Origin: Accumulibacter sp.
Lineage (GTDB): Bacteria; Pseudomonadota; Gammaproteobacteria; Burkholderiales; Rhodocyclaceae
Direction of reading: 5' to 3'
Length of the DNA stretch: 64,000 nucleotides
Assembly: GCF_036625195.1 (NCBI RefSeq)
Contig: NZ_JAZKUG010000001.1
Coordinates: 2,790,001 to 2,854,000 of the forward strand
In this document: in pieces, positions 24,653-35,129 of the stretch
Layout of the letters: each line of letters starts with the position of its first letter
Position numbering within the stretch: the stretch's first letter is position 1
Translations under genes and position numbers: made by a program
Notes under the pieces: model-generated
Seen by the model: only the letters and a program-made list of their open reading frames with translations
Database searches by the model: none
What the model was told of the DNA's origin: nothing

Positions 24653-25792
24653 ATGACGGCGACGACGGACAGGCCGGTACTGTTGGTGGCGACGCGCAAG
24701 GGCGCCTGGCTGTTTCACGGCGATGCAGCGCGCCAATCGTGGCGTGTCGACGGCCCGCACTTCCTCGGCCACATCATCAACCACCTCACGCTCGATCCGC
24801 GCGACGGCCGCACCCTTTTGGCGGCGGCGAAGACCGGCCACCTGGGGCCGACGATCTTCCGCTCGACCGACCTCGGCAAGACGTGGAAGGAAGCGGCGAA
24901 GCCGCCGGCCTTCGCCCCGGCGACGAATGGCCTCGCGGCGCGCAGCGTGGACCACAGCTTCTGGCTGGCGCCGGCGCACACCAGCGAGCCCGGCGTCTGG
25001 TACGCCGGCACCTCGCCGCAGGGGCTGTTCCGCTCGGCCGACGGCGGCGAAACCTGGGCGCCGTTCTCGTGCATCAACGACGATCCGCGCTACCGCCAGT
25101 GGTTCGGCACGGCGCAGGACGGCACGCCCGACGGGCCGAAGCTGCATTCGATCATCGTCGATCCGCGCGACGCGCGGCACCTGTACTTCGCGATGTCCGG
25201 CGGCGGCGTACACGAGTCGACCGACGGTGGGCAGAGCTTCGCGCCGCTGGTCGATGGCCTGCAGGTCGTCGAGGGTTTCGATGCGGACGACATCAGCTTC
25301 CACGACCCGCACTGCGTGCGCATCTGCCCGAGCAATCCGGATCGGCTCTACCAGCAGAACCATTGTGGCATCTACCGCCTCGACCGTCCCGGCCGGCGCT
25401 GGCTGCGCATCGGCCTGGCCATGCCACGCGAGATCGGCGACATCGGCTTCCCGCTGATCGTCCATCCGCGCGACGACCGGGTGGCCTGGGTGCTGCCGAT
25501 GGACGCCTCCGACGTCTGGCCGCGCACCAGCCCGGGCGGCCGGCCAGCGGTCCATGTGACGCGCGACGCCGGCGAATCCTGGCAGCGCCTGGACGAGGGT
25601 ATGCCGCGCGAACAGGCGTGGTGGACGGTGAAGCGGCAGGCGATGTGCGCCGACCAGGCCGACGCCGTCGGCCTCTACTTCGGCACGACGAGCGGCGAGC
25701 TGTGGTGCAGCCGCGATGAGGGTGCGCACTGGCAGGTGCTGGCGCGCCACCTGCCGGAGATCTACGCGGTCGACATCGCGTACCCGCGGTGA
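24653..25792 (+). CDS. BNR/sortilin-like beta-propeller protein
   Basis: A 379-residue protein built of BNR/Asp-box repeats: STDLGKTWKEA, SADGGETWAPF, STDGGQSFAPL, TRDAGESWQRL and SRDEGAHWQVL, spaced as in sialidase-like or VPS10-like propellers. No signal peptide is seen, so it is likely cytoplasmic; the sialidase catalytic residues are not evident. AAGGAG precedes ATG 24653. It lies 28 bases before a MoaD/ThiS-like gene, a pairing I recall from other bacteria where both are unannotated. Function unknown. Confidence 0.85.
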   Translation: MTATTDRPVLLVATRKGAWLFHGDAARQSWRVDGPHFLGHIINHLTLDPRDGRTLLAAAKTGHLGPTIFRSTDLGKTWKEAAKPPAFAPATNGLAARSVDHSFWLAPAHTSEPGVWYAGTSPQGLFRSADGGETWAPFSCINDDPRYRQWFGTAQDGTPDGPKLHSIIVDPRDARHLYFAMSGGGVHESTDGGQSFAPLVDGLQVVEGFDADDISFHDPHCVRICPSNPDRLYQQNHCGIYRLDRPGRRWLRIGLAMPREIGDIGFPLIVHPRDDRVAWVLPMDASDVWPRTSPGGRPAVHVTRDAGESWQRLDEGMPREQAWWTVKRQAMCADQADAVGLYFGTTSGELWCSRDEGAHWQVLARHLPEIYAVDIAYPR

Positions 25793-25820
25793 TGCCGAAC
25801 GAGCGGGCGACGAGGCGGCG

Positions 25821-26078
25821 ATGCGCGTGCTGATTCCGAGCGCGCTGCAATCCTACACCGGCGGGCCATGGGTCGAGGCGGAAGGGGCGACGGTGGGAGC
25901 GGTTCTCGACGACCTCGACCGGCGGTATCCGGGAATCCGTTTCCGCATGGTCGACGAGCAGGGGGCGATCCGTCGCCACATGCGGATCTTCTGGCGGCGC
26001 GCGATGGTCTTCGAGCTGTCGACGCCGCTCGCAGCCGACGGCGAGCTGATGATCGTGCAGGCGTTGAGTGGTGGCTGA
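25821..26078 (+). CDS. MoaD/ThiS-family sulfur-carrier-like protein
   Basis: An 85-residue beta-grasp protein: MRVLIPSALQSYTGG, then ATVGAVLDDLDRRYPGIRFR and a C-terminal ADGELMIVQALSGG. The terminal Gly-Gly is what ThiS, MoaD and relatives use for adenylation and thiocarboxylation, so it could be a functional sulfur carrier or a protein modifier. No E1-like (MoeB/ThiF) gene is nearby. It is the last gene of the SRPBCC/propeller operon. I chose ATG 25821 as the start of the family fold. Confidence 0.85.
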   Translation: MRVLIPSALQSYTGGPWVEAEGATVGAVLDDLDRRYPGIRFRMVDEQGAIRRHMRIFWRRAMVFELSTPLAADGELMIVQALSGG

Positions 26079-26252
26079 TCGCCTGTGACCGATTCAGCGG
26101 CGCCTGCCGCATGAAGCTGCCGTACTCGACTTCGGGCTCGCGCGCATCCATACTGATCGCGCTGCCGCCGGCCCGCAGGCAGCGTCCGGGCGCACCGAAA
26201 GTGCCAACCGCAGGCGCCCGAATCCCTCGATCAGCCCGCGAGACCGCAAGCC

Positions 26253-28589
26253 ATGAGCAATCTTGCCCAAGACCTGGCCGAACTCCTCAGGGACGTCCGC
26301 CGCCCCGGCGATTTCTTCGCCACGGGCCGCCGCGAGATCTTCGCACCGCGGCTGGAGGTCGACGGCGTCGGCCCGATTGCGCTGCCGCTCTTGCCGGCGC
26401 AGGCGGCAGCGCTCGTCGCCGTTGCCGAACAGGCGCCGTACGGCCGCGGCAACGATACCCTGGTGGACACCGACGTGCGCCGGACATGGCAGATCGCCGC
26501 CGACCGGGTGCAGCTCGGCGGCAGGCACTGGGACCAGCAGTTCGCCGAAATCGTCGCGCGCTGCGCGGCCGGTCTGGGCATCGGCGAGCCCGTTTCGGCC
26601 GAGTTCTACAAGCTCCTGGTCTACGATACCGGCAGCTTCTTCCTCAGCCATCGTGACACCGAGAAGGCGGCGGGGATGTTCGCCACCCTGGTGGTCGTCC
26701 TGCCTTCGCTCTACACCGGCGGCGAGCTGTGCATCCGCCACCGCGAGCGCGAGGTCTGCCTCGACCTCTCCTCGCCGGAGCCGGCGGAAATCGCTTACGC
26801 CGCTTTCTACGCCGACTGCCGGCACGAGGTCCGGCCGGTCACCGCTGGCTGCCGGCTGGTCCTGATCTACAACCTGGTCCGCCATGGCCCGGGCGGTCCG
26901 CCCGGCCCGCCGGCGTACGATGCCGCGATCGAGCGGGTCGGCGGTCTGCTCGGCCGTTGGGCGGTCGAGCAGACGGCGGTCGAGCCGACTGCGGCCGAGG
27001 CATCGTCGCCGGCCAAGCTGATCCATCCGCTCGAGCATGTCTACACGCCGGCGGAGATCGGCTTTCGCTCGCTCAAGGGGGTCGATGCCGCCGTCGCCTC
27101 GGTCCTCGCCAGCGCCGCCGGGCGGGCGGATTGCGAACTCCACCTTGCCTTTCTGGCGATCAGCGAGAGCGGCAGTGCCGAGTACTGCGGCGAGTGGTCG
27201 CGCGGCAGGCATCATTCGTCGCTGGGCGACGATGATTTCGAGGTGCTCGATATCTGCGAACGTTCGAGCACGCTTTCCGGCTGGCAGGCGCCGGACGGCA
27301 GCCGCCCGGGTCTTGGCGAAATCCCGTTCGTCGACGCGGAACTGTGTCCGCCGGGCGCACTGGACGACGAGGAGCCCGACGAGCAACATTTCTTCGAGGC
27401 TACCGGGAACGCCGGCGCGAGCTTCGAGCGCAGCTATCGGCGGGCCGCGCTGGTGCTCTGGCCGCAGGCCGGCAAGCTGCAGGTGGTCGCCAGCGCCGGC
27501 CACCGGGTGTCGCTGCCGTATCTGGCGGCCCTGGGCGAGCGTTGGGTCGAGCAAGGCAAGGCCCAGGGGTCGCCCCTGCGACGCGAGGGGCAACGGCTCG
27601 CACGGCTGATCATCGCGCGGCGGGAGGACTGGCCGACAACCGGCTGGCTGTCGCCCACACCTGCGGCAAGGGCCGCTCCGATGCTGACCGCGCTGCGCCG
27701 GCTCGAGGACCGCGGCAGCATCGAGGCCCTGCTCGCTGAGGTCAGCGCCGCGGGCTGCTACGACGCCGGCGACAACGAGGCATTGGCCGAAGCGGCGGCA
27801 CTGCTTCCAGCGGAACGGGCCGCCGATCTCGTCCAGCGCATCATCGCCCGCAATGCAGCATGGCAGGCCAGCGCCTGCGCCGGGTTGCTGCAGCGGATGG
27901 CGGCGCGATTCCTCGCCCGTTCGGCCACCGGCGTGTCGACCGAGCTGCTCGAACCCGCAGCGCAGGTGCTGCTTGCTGCCCTGCCGGGGGATCCGGCGGT
28001 GGCGATGCCGACGGCAGGCTGGCGGCGCCCCTTGCCGGTGACGCCGGATCTCGTCGTCGACCTGCTGACGGCGCTGTGTCATCTCGGCGTCCACTCGCTT
28101 GGCGAGCAGACGGTGGACCACCTGCTGAACTGGCCTGAACCCTTCCCCGTCGATGCCATTCTCCTCCCCGCCGCCTGCCTGCTGACCGAGCACGGCTGGC
28201 CGGCGAGCGACTGGCCGCCGACGCGGCGGCTACGCGCGCATTGTCTGGATCATCTCGCGCGACGGATCGATCAACCGCTCGCTCCGCCAGTCGACTTCGC
28301 GCGTCCCAGCCGCGTCGGTTGCAGCTGTGCGCACTGCCGGGAGCTCGCGGAGTTTCTCGCTGACCCGGTTCGTTCAGTCTGGGTCTTCAGGGCGGCGCAG
28401 AGGTACCGCAGCCACGTCGAGGATTCGATCCGCCGCGAGCAATGCGATGTCAGCCAGCAGACCGACCGGCGCGGCAACCCGCATGCGCTGGTGTGCACCA
28501 AGAACCTGGCGAGCTTCGAGCGGCGGGTGGTGCAACGGCAACAGGATCTGCGCGATCAGGCGCGCTTGCTGGTGCCATCCGGGCGATGA
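26253..28589 (+). CDS. 2OG-Fe(II) oxygenase with a long unknown C-terminal part
   Basis: A 778-residue protein. The N-terminal 210 residues form a prolyl-hydroxylase-like 2-oxoglutarate/Fe(II) dioxygenase: KLLVYDTGSFFLSHRDTEKA contains the HxD iron ligands, FYADCRHEV the distal His, and GCRLVLIYNL the Arg that binds 2-oxoglutarate. The remaining 560 residues are helical, Leu/Ala-rich and without a domain I know, with a late Cys cluster CSCAHCREL near residue 690 and a CDVSQQTDRRGNPHALVCTK segment at the end. Proteins of this layout occur as unnamed hydroxylases. The substrate is unknown. It is transcribed alone. Confidence 0.85.
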   Translation: MSNLAQDLAELLRDVRRPGDFFATGRREIFAPRLEVDGVGPIALPLLPAQAAALVAVAEQAPYGRGNDTLVDTDVRRTWQIAADRVQLGGRHWDQQFAEIVARCAAGLGIGEPVSAEFYKLLVYDTGSFFLSHRDTEKAAGMFATLVVVLPSLYTGGELCIRHREREVCLDLSSPEPAEIAYAAFYADCRHEVRPVTAGCRLVLIYNLVRHGPGGPPGPPAYDAAIERVGGLLGRWAVEQTAVEPTAAEASSPAKLIHPLEHVYTPAEIGFRSLKGVDAAVASVLASAAGRADCELHLAFLAISESGSAEYCGEWSRGRHHSSLGDDDFEVLDICERSSTLSGWQAPDGSRPGLGEIPFVDAELCPPGALDDEEPDEQHFFEATGNAGASFERSYRRAALVLWPQAGKLQVVASAGHRVSLPYLAALGERWVEQGKAQGSPLRREGQRLARLIIARREDWPTTGWLSPTPAARAAPMLTALRRLEDRGSIEALLAEVSAAGCYDAGDNEALAEAAALLPAERAADLVQRIIARNAAWQASACAGLLQRMAARFLARSATGVSTELLEPAAQVLLAALPGDPAVAMPTAGWRRPLPVTPDLVVDLLTALCHLGVHSLGEQTVDHLLNWPEPFPVDAILLPAACLLTEHGWPASDWPPTRRLRAHCLDHLARRIDQPLAPPVDFARPSRVGCSCAHCRELAEFLADPVRSVWVFRAAQRYRSHVEDSIRREQCDVSQQTDRRGNPHALVCTKNLASFERRVVQRQQDLRDQARLLVPSGR

Positions 28590-28763
28590 GCTGGCGCGGG
28601 CAGGCGGGCCGCGGGGTAGCCGAGTCGCTGCGCCAGGCGCGTCAGCGCCTGGCGAAGCTCGCGTTCCCGGTTGGCGGGAGATGCGCCGCGGACGAAGGCA
28701 GCGCCGAGCAGTTTCATCATCCGGATGCAGGCGGCCCGTCGGCGACCCCGGGGATTCCCGCGC

Positions 28764-29771
28764 TCATTCGATCCTTCCGAGGCGGCCGCTATGGCTGCCC
28801 ATGTACCAGTAGCGGCCGTCGGCGTCGATGATCGCCTTGCGAATGCCGACGCCGCTGGAGGGCAGCGCGATGACGCGGAACGTCTCGCGCTGCGGGTCGA
28901 ACAGCGACACGGTGTCGGTATCGATCCCGTTGACCCAGACGCGTCCGGCGCCATCGACGGTGACGGCGTACGCGCCTTTGCCGCCGTTCGCCGGCAGCGG
29001 CCAACTGTGGGTGATCTGCCGCGTCGCCGGGTCGAGGCGCGCCAGCCGGCCGTTGCCGTAATACGCGACCCAGAGCGAGCCGTCGGGCGCGAGCGCGATC
29101 CGCCGCGGGCGCGAGCCGCTCCCGGTCGCCACTTCGCCCCGCTGACCCGTCTTCGGATCGATCCAGCCGAGCGCGTCGCCGGCCAGCCGGCAGACCCAGA
29201 CGACTCCCTGGCGGTCGATCGCCAGTCCGTAGGGGTTGTCGCTCATCGGGTATTCGACGATCCGGCCGGTTGCCGGCGTCAGGTGGCCGACGCGCTGGCC
29301 ATGCTGGACAGTGAACCACAGGCTGCCGTCGTCGCCCAGAACGATGGTGTGCGGGTCGCCGCCGCCGGGCACCTTGAACTCGCTGACCTTGCCGGTCTTC
29401 GGATCGAGGCGGCCGATCGTCCCGTTGCCGTTGCCGGTGTACCAGACGAGGCCTTCGCGGTCGACGACGAGGCCGTGCGGCTTCGCCCCCGGCGGCAGTT
29501 CCCACTCGACGAAGCGCTGCGTCGCCGGGTCGAAGCGGGCGATGCGGTTGCCCTGCATCACCGCGATGTAGATCGCGCCGTCGCGGCCGGGAGCCGGATC
29601 GCGCGCGAACTTGGGTGTCGGTACCGGCCATTCGCTGACCTTGCCGCTGACCGCCGGCAGCGCTCCGGGCGTGACACCGTAGTTCGAACCGCCGGCGAGC
29701 GTAACGGCAGGGGCGAGGGCAGCGGCGACGGCAAGGCCGGCATGCGCCAAACGCTGTAAGGAAGAGGTCAT
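28764..29771 (-). CDS. Exported Vgb-like beta-propeller lyase family protein
   Basis: A 335-residue protein with a signal peptide (LAVAAALAPAVTLAG) and repeated units such as PHGLVVDREGLVWYTGNGNG, NPYGLAIDRQGVVWVCRLAG and RRIALAPDGSLWVAYYGNG, the seven-blade propeller of virginiamycin B lyase (Vgb) and related NHL proteins. Whether the Vgb catalytic His is kept cannot be judged by eye. Start 29771 was chosen because it begins the signal peptide and has GGGGAG upstream. It is probably periplasmic and may be a lactonase or binding protein rather than an antibiotic lyase. Confidence 0.85.
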   Translation of the reverse strand: MTSSLQRLAHAGLAVAAALAPAVTLAGGSNYGVTPGALPAVSGKVSEWPVPTPKFARDPAPGRDGAIYIAVMQGNRIARFDPATQRFVEWELPPGAKPHGLVVDREGLVWYTGNGNGTIGRLDPKTGKVSEFKVPGGGDPHTIVLGDDGSLWFTVQHGQRVGHLTPATGRIVEYPMSDNPYGLAIDRQGVVWVCRLAGDALGWIDPKTGQRGEVATGSGSRPRRIALAPDGSLWVAYYGNGRLARLDPATRQITHSWPLPANGGKGAYAVTVDGAGRVWVNGIDTDTVSLFDPQRETFRVIALPSSGVGIRKAIIDADGRYWYMGSHSGRLGRIE

Positions 29772-30086
29772 CGGTTCGCTCCCCAGGAAGTAACGATGGA
29801 ATGTGACCGTCGCCGTGGCCAAGTGCTTCCGATGTGCCTCGATGCGTGGCGAGGGCGCGTCGTGCGGCGGCGAGAAGGTGGTCGGCTACGGGTTGCCGTG
29901 GGCGCCCTGCGCGGTGCAATGGGGGTGAGTCAGCCCTGGAAAGCGCCGTCCCCTCGACACGACGCTGCGCTGCCCGAACCCGAACCCCAACCCAAACCGC
30001 GGAAGCGCGATTCGTGGCTGCCAGCCGCCGAAATCGTGCGCGCTGGCGGCGGGATGTGCGGGATTGAAGCTGGAGGCCACCGTGGA
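29772..30086. other. Intergenic region
   Basis: About 315 bases without a convincing gene; it should hold the promoter of the Vgb-like gene. A CCCGAACCC-type short repeat occurs at 29976-29996. Confidence 0.3.
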
Positions 30087-30229
30087 CTGCTTGACGCGCT
30101 CGCGCAGATCGTCGAACAGGAAGCCCGGGCCCTGGGCCTTCGCTTCATCGCCGGCCAGGCCTTGCACGCCGCCGACCGGCTCGAAGATCCACTTGCCGAA
30201 CTGCTGGCTGCCGTCGGCGTCGACGAATG
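30087..30229 (-). pseudogene. Catalase-related protein fragment
   Basis: A minus-strand stretch reads FVDADGSQQFGKW, FEPVGGVQGLAGDEAKAQG and FLFDDLRERV, which follows the pattern of the catalase segment F.NA.G...+.K....P..G...L..DEA....G.D.....DL.E.I. The open frame around it (29886-30467) shows no other catalase motifs (no heme-ligand Tyr region), so this is an isolated fragment. Assignment is tentative. Confidence 0.35.
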
Positions 30230-30467
30230 AGGTGCAGCAAGTCGGCATAGTCACTGCCGAGCCGGTGTTCGAGTGCGAGCGCTTCACGTGGCTGATCGAG
30301 CATGGTTTGACGCGCGCCGGCTGCAGGCCGACGCTGCTCACCGATTTCGGCCTCGAGATCCGGCGTCCGGCGAGCAGGGGGCTGCCCGACCATGCGGCGC
30401 GGATTGTCCGTATGACGAGCGAGGTAGCGGCGAAGCCATCTCCCTTCGTTGCAGAGTCTTTCACCAA

Positions 30468-31784
<1,317 letters not shown>

Positions 31785-31972
31785 GCGTGCAGACTCCAGG
31801 CGTTCACCCTGCGTGCCTGGCGAATCGCCAATGCACGAACCAGTCTGGGCCAACGATGCGATGGGTGTGGGCAGGCCTGGGCAGGGACGCCAGGCCGGAT
31901 CGGAGCGGCGCCAAGACTGACGGGTGGCGCTGCGGGGACGGCGGATGCTAGCACGTCTGCACCCCGGCATGT

Positions 31973-33229
31973 TCAGTATCTTGATTCGACGTCGCGGTCT
32001 TGGTCCCCGGTCTCGGTGTCGTCATCGGCTTCGGGCTCGGCTTCGGCTTCGCTCCGGGCCTCGTCCGGGCTGGCTGCATCGCGCAGGTCTTCGACGTCGA
32101 GGCCGGGCGTTGGGGGCAGCGGGATTTCCCGTGGTCCGGGAGCGAGTTCGACCGGCCGTGACCGCGCCGGCGTGAGTTCATCGTCGATCCGCGTCGACAG
32201 GTAATGAACCGCTGCCATGACGCTGCTCGAGCGATCCTCGACCAGGCGGAACCATGTTTCCTCGAGCGCGGCGTCGAGGCTGGCGCGCAGTTCCGCTTCC
32301 ATCTCCGGCCGCTGCTTCTCATGCGCCGCCAGGCCGACGCCGAACGCGCCGAGCGAGATGACCACTCCCGGCACGCCGCCGACGATCGCCGCCGCGGCGC
32401 TGGCGGCGCCGCTGGCGGTGAGGCGCGCCAGCGCCTGCTCGCTGGCACGGCGGGCCGCCGGCGACAGGCGTGAGTCGGCGCCGCCGCCGTTGCCGTCGGC
32501 GGCCTCGCGAATCCTGGTGAGCAGGGCGCCGTAGGCCGGCAGCGCGGTCAGCGGGTCGGCGTGGATGAACTGCAGAAGCGACGCGTCGTGCGTTGGCGGT
32601 GGCGCCAGCGAGATCGCCGGAATCCGCTGCAGGCGCCGGTCGAACTGGTCGGCGGGAACGCCGTGACGCTGCCGGATGCCGGCCAGCGCGGTGCCGAGCG
32701 AGCGCTGGTAGATGCGCGCCGCCGTCTCCCGCACCACCGCCGGATCGACCTCGCGTGCGACCGGGGTGAGGACGCGCTCCTGGTATTGTTCCTGCAGGTA
32801 GGCTGCCAGTCGGGCGGCCGCCGGATCCGTCGGTTCCTCGTTCCCCAGCCGGTACCAGGCAACCTTGATGGCCAGCCATTGCTGTGTTCCGTAGCTGGTG
32901 AACCACGGGATGAAGTCCGCTTCGCAGTAATGCCGAACGCGCTGGCGCCACTTCGCCATCGCCGCGCCGGCGTGTTCGCCGGCGGTGACGGTCGCTGCGC
33001 GCGCGGCCGCGGCGATCTCCCGGTCGACCAGCCACCAGGTGCTTTCGGCGACCAGCACCGGCGGTGGCGGCGGTGGCGGCGGACCGGGGGCGGCGCACGC
33101 GGCCAGCACGAGCAGCGGGAAGAGAGCCAGCCAGCCGGGCCCGCCGTGCGGCAACCCGGCGGCCGGCCCGGCTGCGTGCTGGCGACTGCTGGCTGCGGGT
33201 TGGCGCGGCGTGCGCTTGCTGCCGTTCAT
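31973..33229 (-). CDS. Hypothetical lipoprotein
   Basis: A 418-residue protein with a long N-terminal extension before a lipobox, LVLAACAAPG (Cys about residue 45), then eight consecutive prolines. The central part (residues 60-300) is helical, and residues 270-300 (SAAAAIVGGVPGVVISLGAF) could insert in a membrane. The C-terminus is highly acidic (EAEAEPEADDDTETGDQD). The first ATG may be too early; a start nearer the hydrophobic stretch (for example around residue 28) is possible. The function is unknown. Confidence 0.6.
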   Translation of the reverse strand: MNGSKRTPRQPAASSRQHAAGPAAGLPHGGPGWLALFPLLVLAACAAPGPPPPPPPPVLVAESTWWLVDREIAAAARAATVTAGEHAGAAMAKWRQRVRHYCEADFIPWFTSYGTQQWLAIKVAWYRLGNEEPTDPAAARLAAYLQEQYQERVLTPVAREVDPAVVRETAARIYQRSLGTALAGIRQRHGVPADQFDRRLQRIPAISLAPPPTHDASLLQFIHADPLTALPAYGALLTRIREAADGNGGGADSRLSPAARRASEQALARLTASGAASAAAAIVGGVPGVVISLGAFGVGLAAHEKQRPEMEAELRASLDAALEETWFRLVEDRSSSVMAAVHYLSTRIDDELTPARSRPVELAPGPREIPLPPTPGLDVEDLRDAASPDEARSEAEAEPEADDDTETGDQDRDVESRY

Positions 33230-33298
33230 CCTGATTCGTCCGGGTGACGCATCGGCATGCTAGCACCCGCTGCTCGCCAAGGATACCGTTTGCTCCGG

Positions 33299-33326
33299 CA
33301 GCCAGCAGCCAGCAGCCAGCAGCCAG
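33299..33326. repeat. Four tandem copies of CAGCCAG
   Basis: A 28-base run of CAGCCAG units between two divergent genes. It is short-period and prone to slippage. No further copies are seen nearby. Confidence 0.8.
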
Positions 33327-33388
33327 GGCCCCGCTGCCGGTTGCCGCTGGCGGGCGCAGGCGGCATCATTCGCCTTTGCCCGTTGCGA

Positions 33389-34297
33389 ATGCCCAGCATG
33401 CCCTGCAAGAACTGGTCCGCCGAACGCGTCGGGGTCGCCCTCGCGCTGCTCGCTGCGCTCGGCTTCTCGCTGAAAGCGATCTTCGTCAAGCTGGCTTACG
33501 CGGCCGCTCCCGTCGATGCGGTGACGCTGCTTTCGCTGCGCATGATCTTTTCGCTGCCGGCGTTCCTCTGGGTCGGCCTTGCCGCCAGCCGTTCGGCGCC
33601 GCCGCTGACGCGCAGCGACTGGCTGGCGGTGCTGGTGCTTGGCCTGCTCGGCTACTACGGTGCGAGCATGCTCGACTTCCTCGGCCTGCAGTACATCTCG
33701 GCCGGCCTCGAGCGGCTGATCCTGTTCACCTACCCGACGCTGACCCTGATCATTGCCGTGCTGTGGCTGGGCAAGCGCCTCGGCCGGCGCGAGATCGTCT
33801 CACTGCTGCTGTCCTATGCCGGGATCGCGCTGGCCTTCGCGCACGACCTGCGCGTCGCCGGCGAGACCGATGCCGTGCTCGTCGGTGGTGCCTTCGTCCT
33901 CGCCTCGTCGCTGTGCTATGCGATCTACGTTGCCGGCAGCGGTCCGGCGATCGCCCGGCTCGGCGCCGCGCGTTTCACCGCGTTGGCGATGCTGGTGTCG
34001 ACGCTGGCGACGCAACTGCACTTTCTCGCCACGCGGCCGTTGTCGGCGCTGCTGCAGCCGCGACCGGTGCTGCTCTACGGCGTTGCGATGGCGATCGTGT
34101 CGACCGTCGTTCCGGCCTTCATGCAGTCGGCGGCCGTCCGCCGCATTGGCCCGGAGCGGATGGTGCTGATCGGCACGCTGGGGCCGATGCTGACGATCTT
34201 CTTCGGCTGGCTCGTCCTTGACGAGCCACTGTCGGCGGCACAGATCGCCGGCGCCGTCCTCGTCCTCGCCGGCGTCGTGCTGGCGGGGCGCGGTTAG
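33389..34297 (+). CDS. EamA/DMT-family transporter
   Basis: A 302-residue inner-membrane protein with ten predicted helices arranged as two EamA repeats (GVALALLAALGFSLKAIFVK starting the first, GAFVLASSLCYAIYVAG the second). The end, RMVLIGTLGPMLTIFFGWLV then GAVLVLAGVVLAG, is the usual DMT C-terminal pattern. I chose ATG 33389 because the first helix follows within 15 residues. Substrates of this family are metabolites such as amino acids; this one's is unknown. Confidence 0.9.
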   Translation: MPSMPCKNWSAERVGVALALLAALGFSLKAIFVKLAYAAAPVDAVTLLSLRMIFSLPAFLWVGLAASRSAPPLTRSDWLAVLVLGLLGYYGASMLDFLGLQYISAGLERLILFTYPTLTLIIAVLWLGKRLGRREIVSLLLSYAGIALAFAHDLRVAGETDAVLVGGAFVLASSLCYAIYVAGSGPAIARLGAARFTALAMLVSTLATQLHFLATRPLSALLQPRPVLLYGVAMAIVSTVVPAFMQSAAVRRIGPERMVLIGTLGPMLTIFFGWLVLDEPLSAAQIAGAVLVLAGVVLAGRG

Positions 34298-34506
34298 GCG
34301 TCGCCCGGCGTCCGCGTCGGCGACGCACTGTTCCGGATTTCGCCCGCCGATCGACCCTGTCTCATGGTCCAGCGACGATTGCGGCGACACGTTCCACCTC
34401 TCCCGCCAAGCCCTGACCCGTCTTGCCGATGACGACCCGCGGATCGAATCCAACCCGGATCGCTCGCCAACGCCTGCCGTTGACGGTGAGGGCTATCGAC
34501 AGTCGC

Positions 34507-34789
34507 TCAGGGCCTCGCCGGTATCGCGCTGGTAGGTCTGGAACAGGCCTGGTTCGACAAGAGGTCCCGTAACGCTCCGGATTCGACCCCGGGGATCAAC
34601 TGGTCGTACTGATCATGGACGTTGAGGCCTTCCGACGACAGCCTTTCGAGCTGAGCCACGACCTTGCCGCGAAAGGTCTCGGCGATGCCGACGATGCGAT
34701 CGAACCGATGTGCAGCGCACTCTTGTCCGGCGACCTGAGCGTGTCGCGAAAACCGTGCAGGCGATGAAGAGGATGCTCACGCTTCTCAT
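34507..34789 (-). pseudogene. Small secreted protein with a one-base frameshift
   Basis: From ATG 34789 the minus strand encodes a signal peptide start, MRSVSILFIACTVFA. Right after it the frame must shift by one base, and the other frame continues HAQVAGQECAAHRFDRIVGI, then ETFRGKVVAQLERLSSEGLN and YDQLIPGVESGALRDLL to a stop at 34507. The length (283 bases) is one more than a multiple of three. Removing a single A in TTTCGCGACACGC restores a 93-residue secreted protein with a VFAHAQ cleavage site. Either a recent mutation or a sequencing error. Confidence 0.65.
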
Positions 34790-35129
34790 GATCGGACTTT
34801 CCCTTGCCGGGGTAACTCGGCGGAAAACGTCGGAAAACGGGTGGTGCGGCGTTCGCGGTTGCTGACGGGACATCACTGCGACCGTTCGATTGCCGCGATC
34901 GCCTCGCCAGTGGCAAGGAGATCGTTCTCGCAACAGGTGCGACAGGATCCCGTACGCGTCCGGGCATCCCTCGGTGGCAGTGGTTGCCGCCGGGTGCGAG
35001 GGCCTGCACGGAAGGGGGTAGCGCCGGCACTGCCGTGGCCTTTCGGGCGCCCCCGGACTTGCCGTCCGCGGCTTGGCGATGGTAGCCTGCCCACCGTATA
35101 CTCTGCGCCTTTTCCCGGCCGAGGCAGTT
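34790..35129. other. Intergenic region upstream of the oxidase-like gene
   Basis: No gene seen. It holds GGCGGAAAACGTCGGAAAACGG, a near-tandem GTCGGAAAAC repeat at about 34820-34841, and the promoter listed separately. Confidence 0.35.
35073..35102 (+). promoter_or_regulatory. Sigma70-type promoter of the oxidase-like gene
   Basis: TTGGCG at 35073-35078 and TATACT at 35097-35102 with an 18-base spacer. Transcription would start about 20 bases before the ATG at 35130. Confidence 0.55.

Noticed and set aside
24558..24656. 32-residue Cys-rich frame between the SRPBCC and propeller genes
   Set aside because: It ends in ATGA at the next start, but has no ribosome binding site or similarity that I can see; not listed as a gene.
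33299..33326. CAGCCAG tandem run as a possible CRISPR or REP element
   Set aside because: Four contiguous 7-base units with no spacers and no further copies nearby; simple slippage repeat. No CRISPR array is seen in the window.
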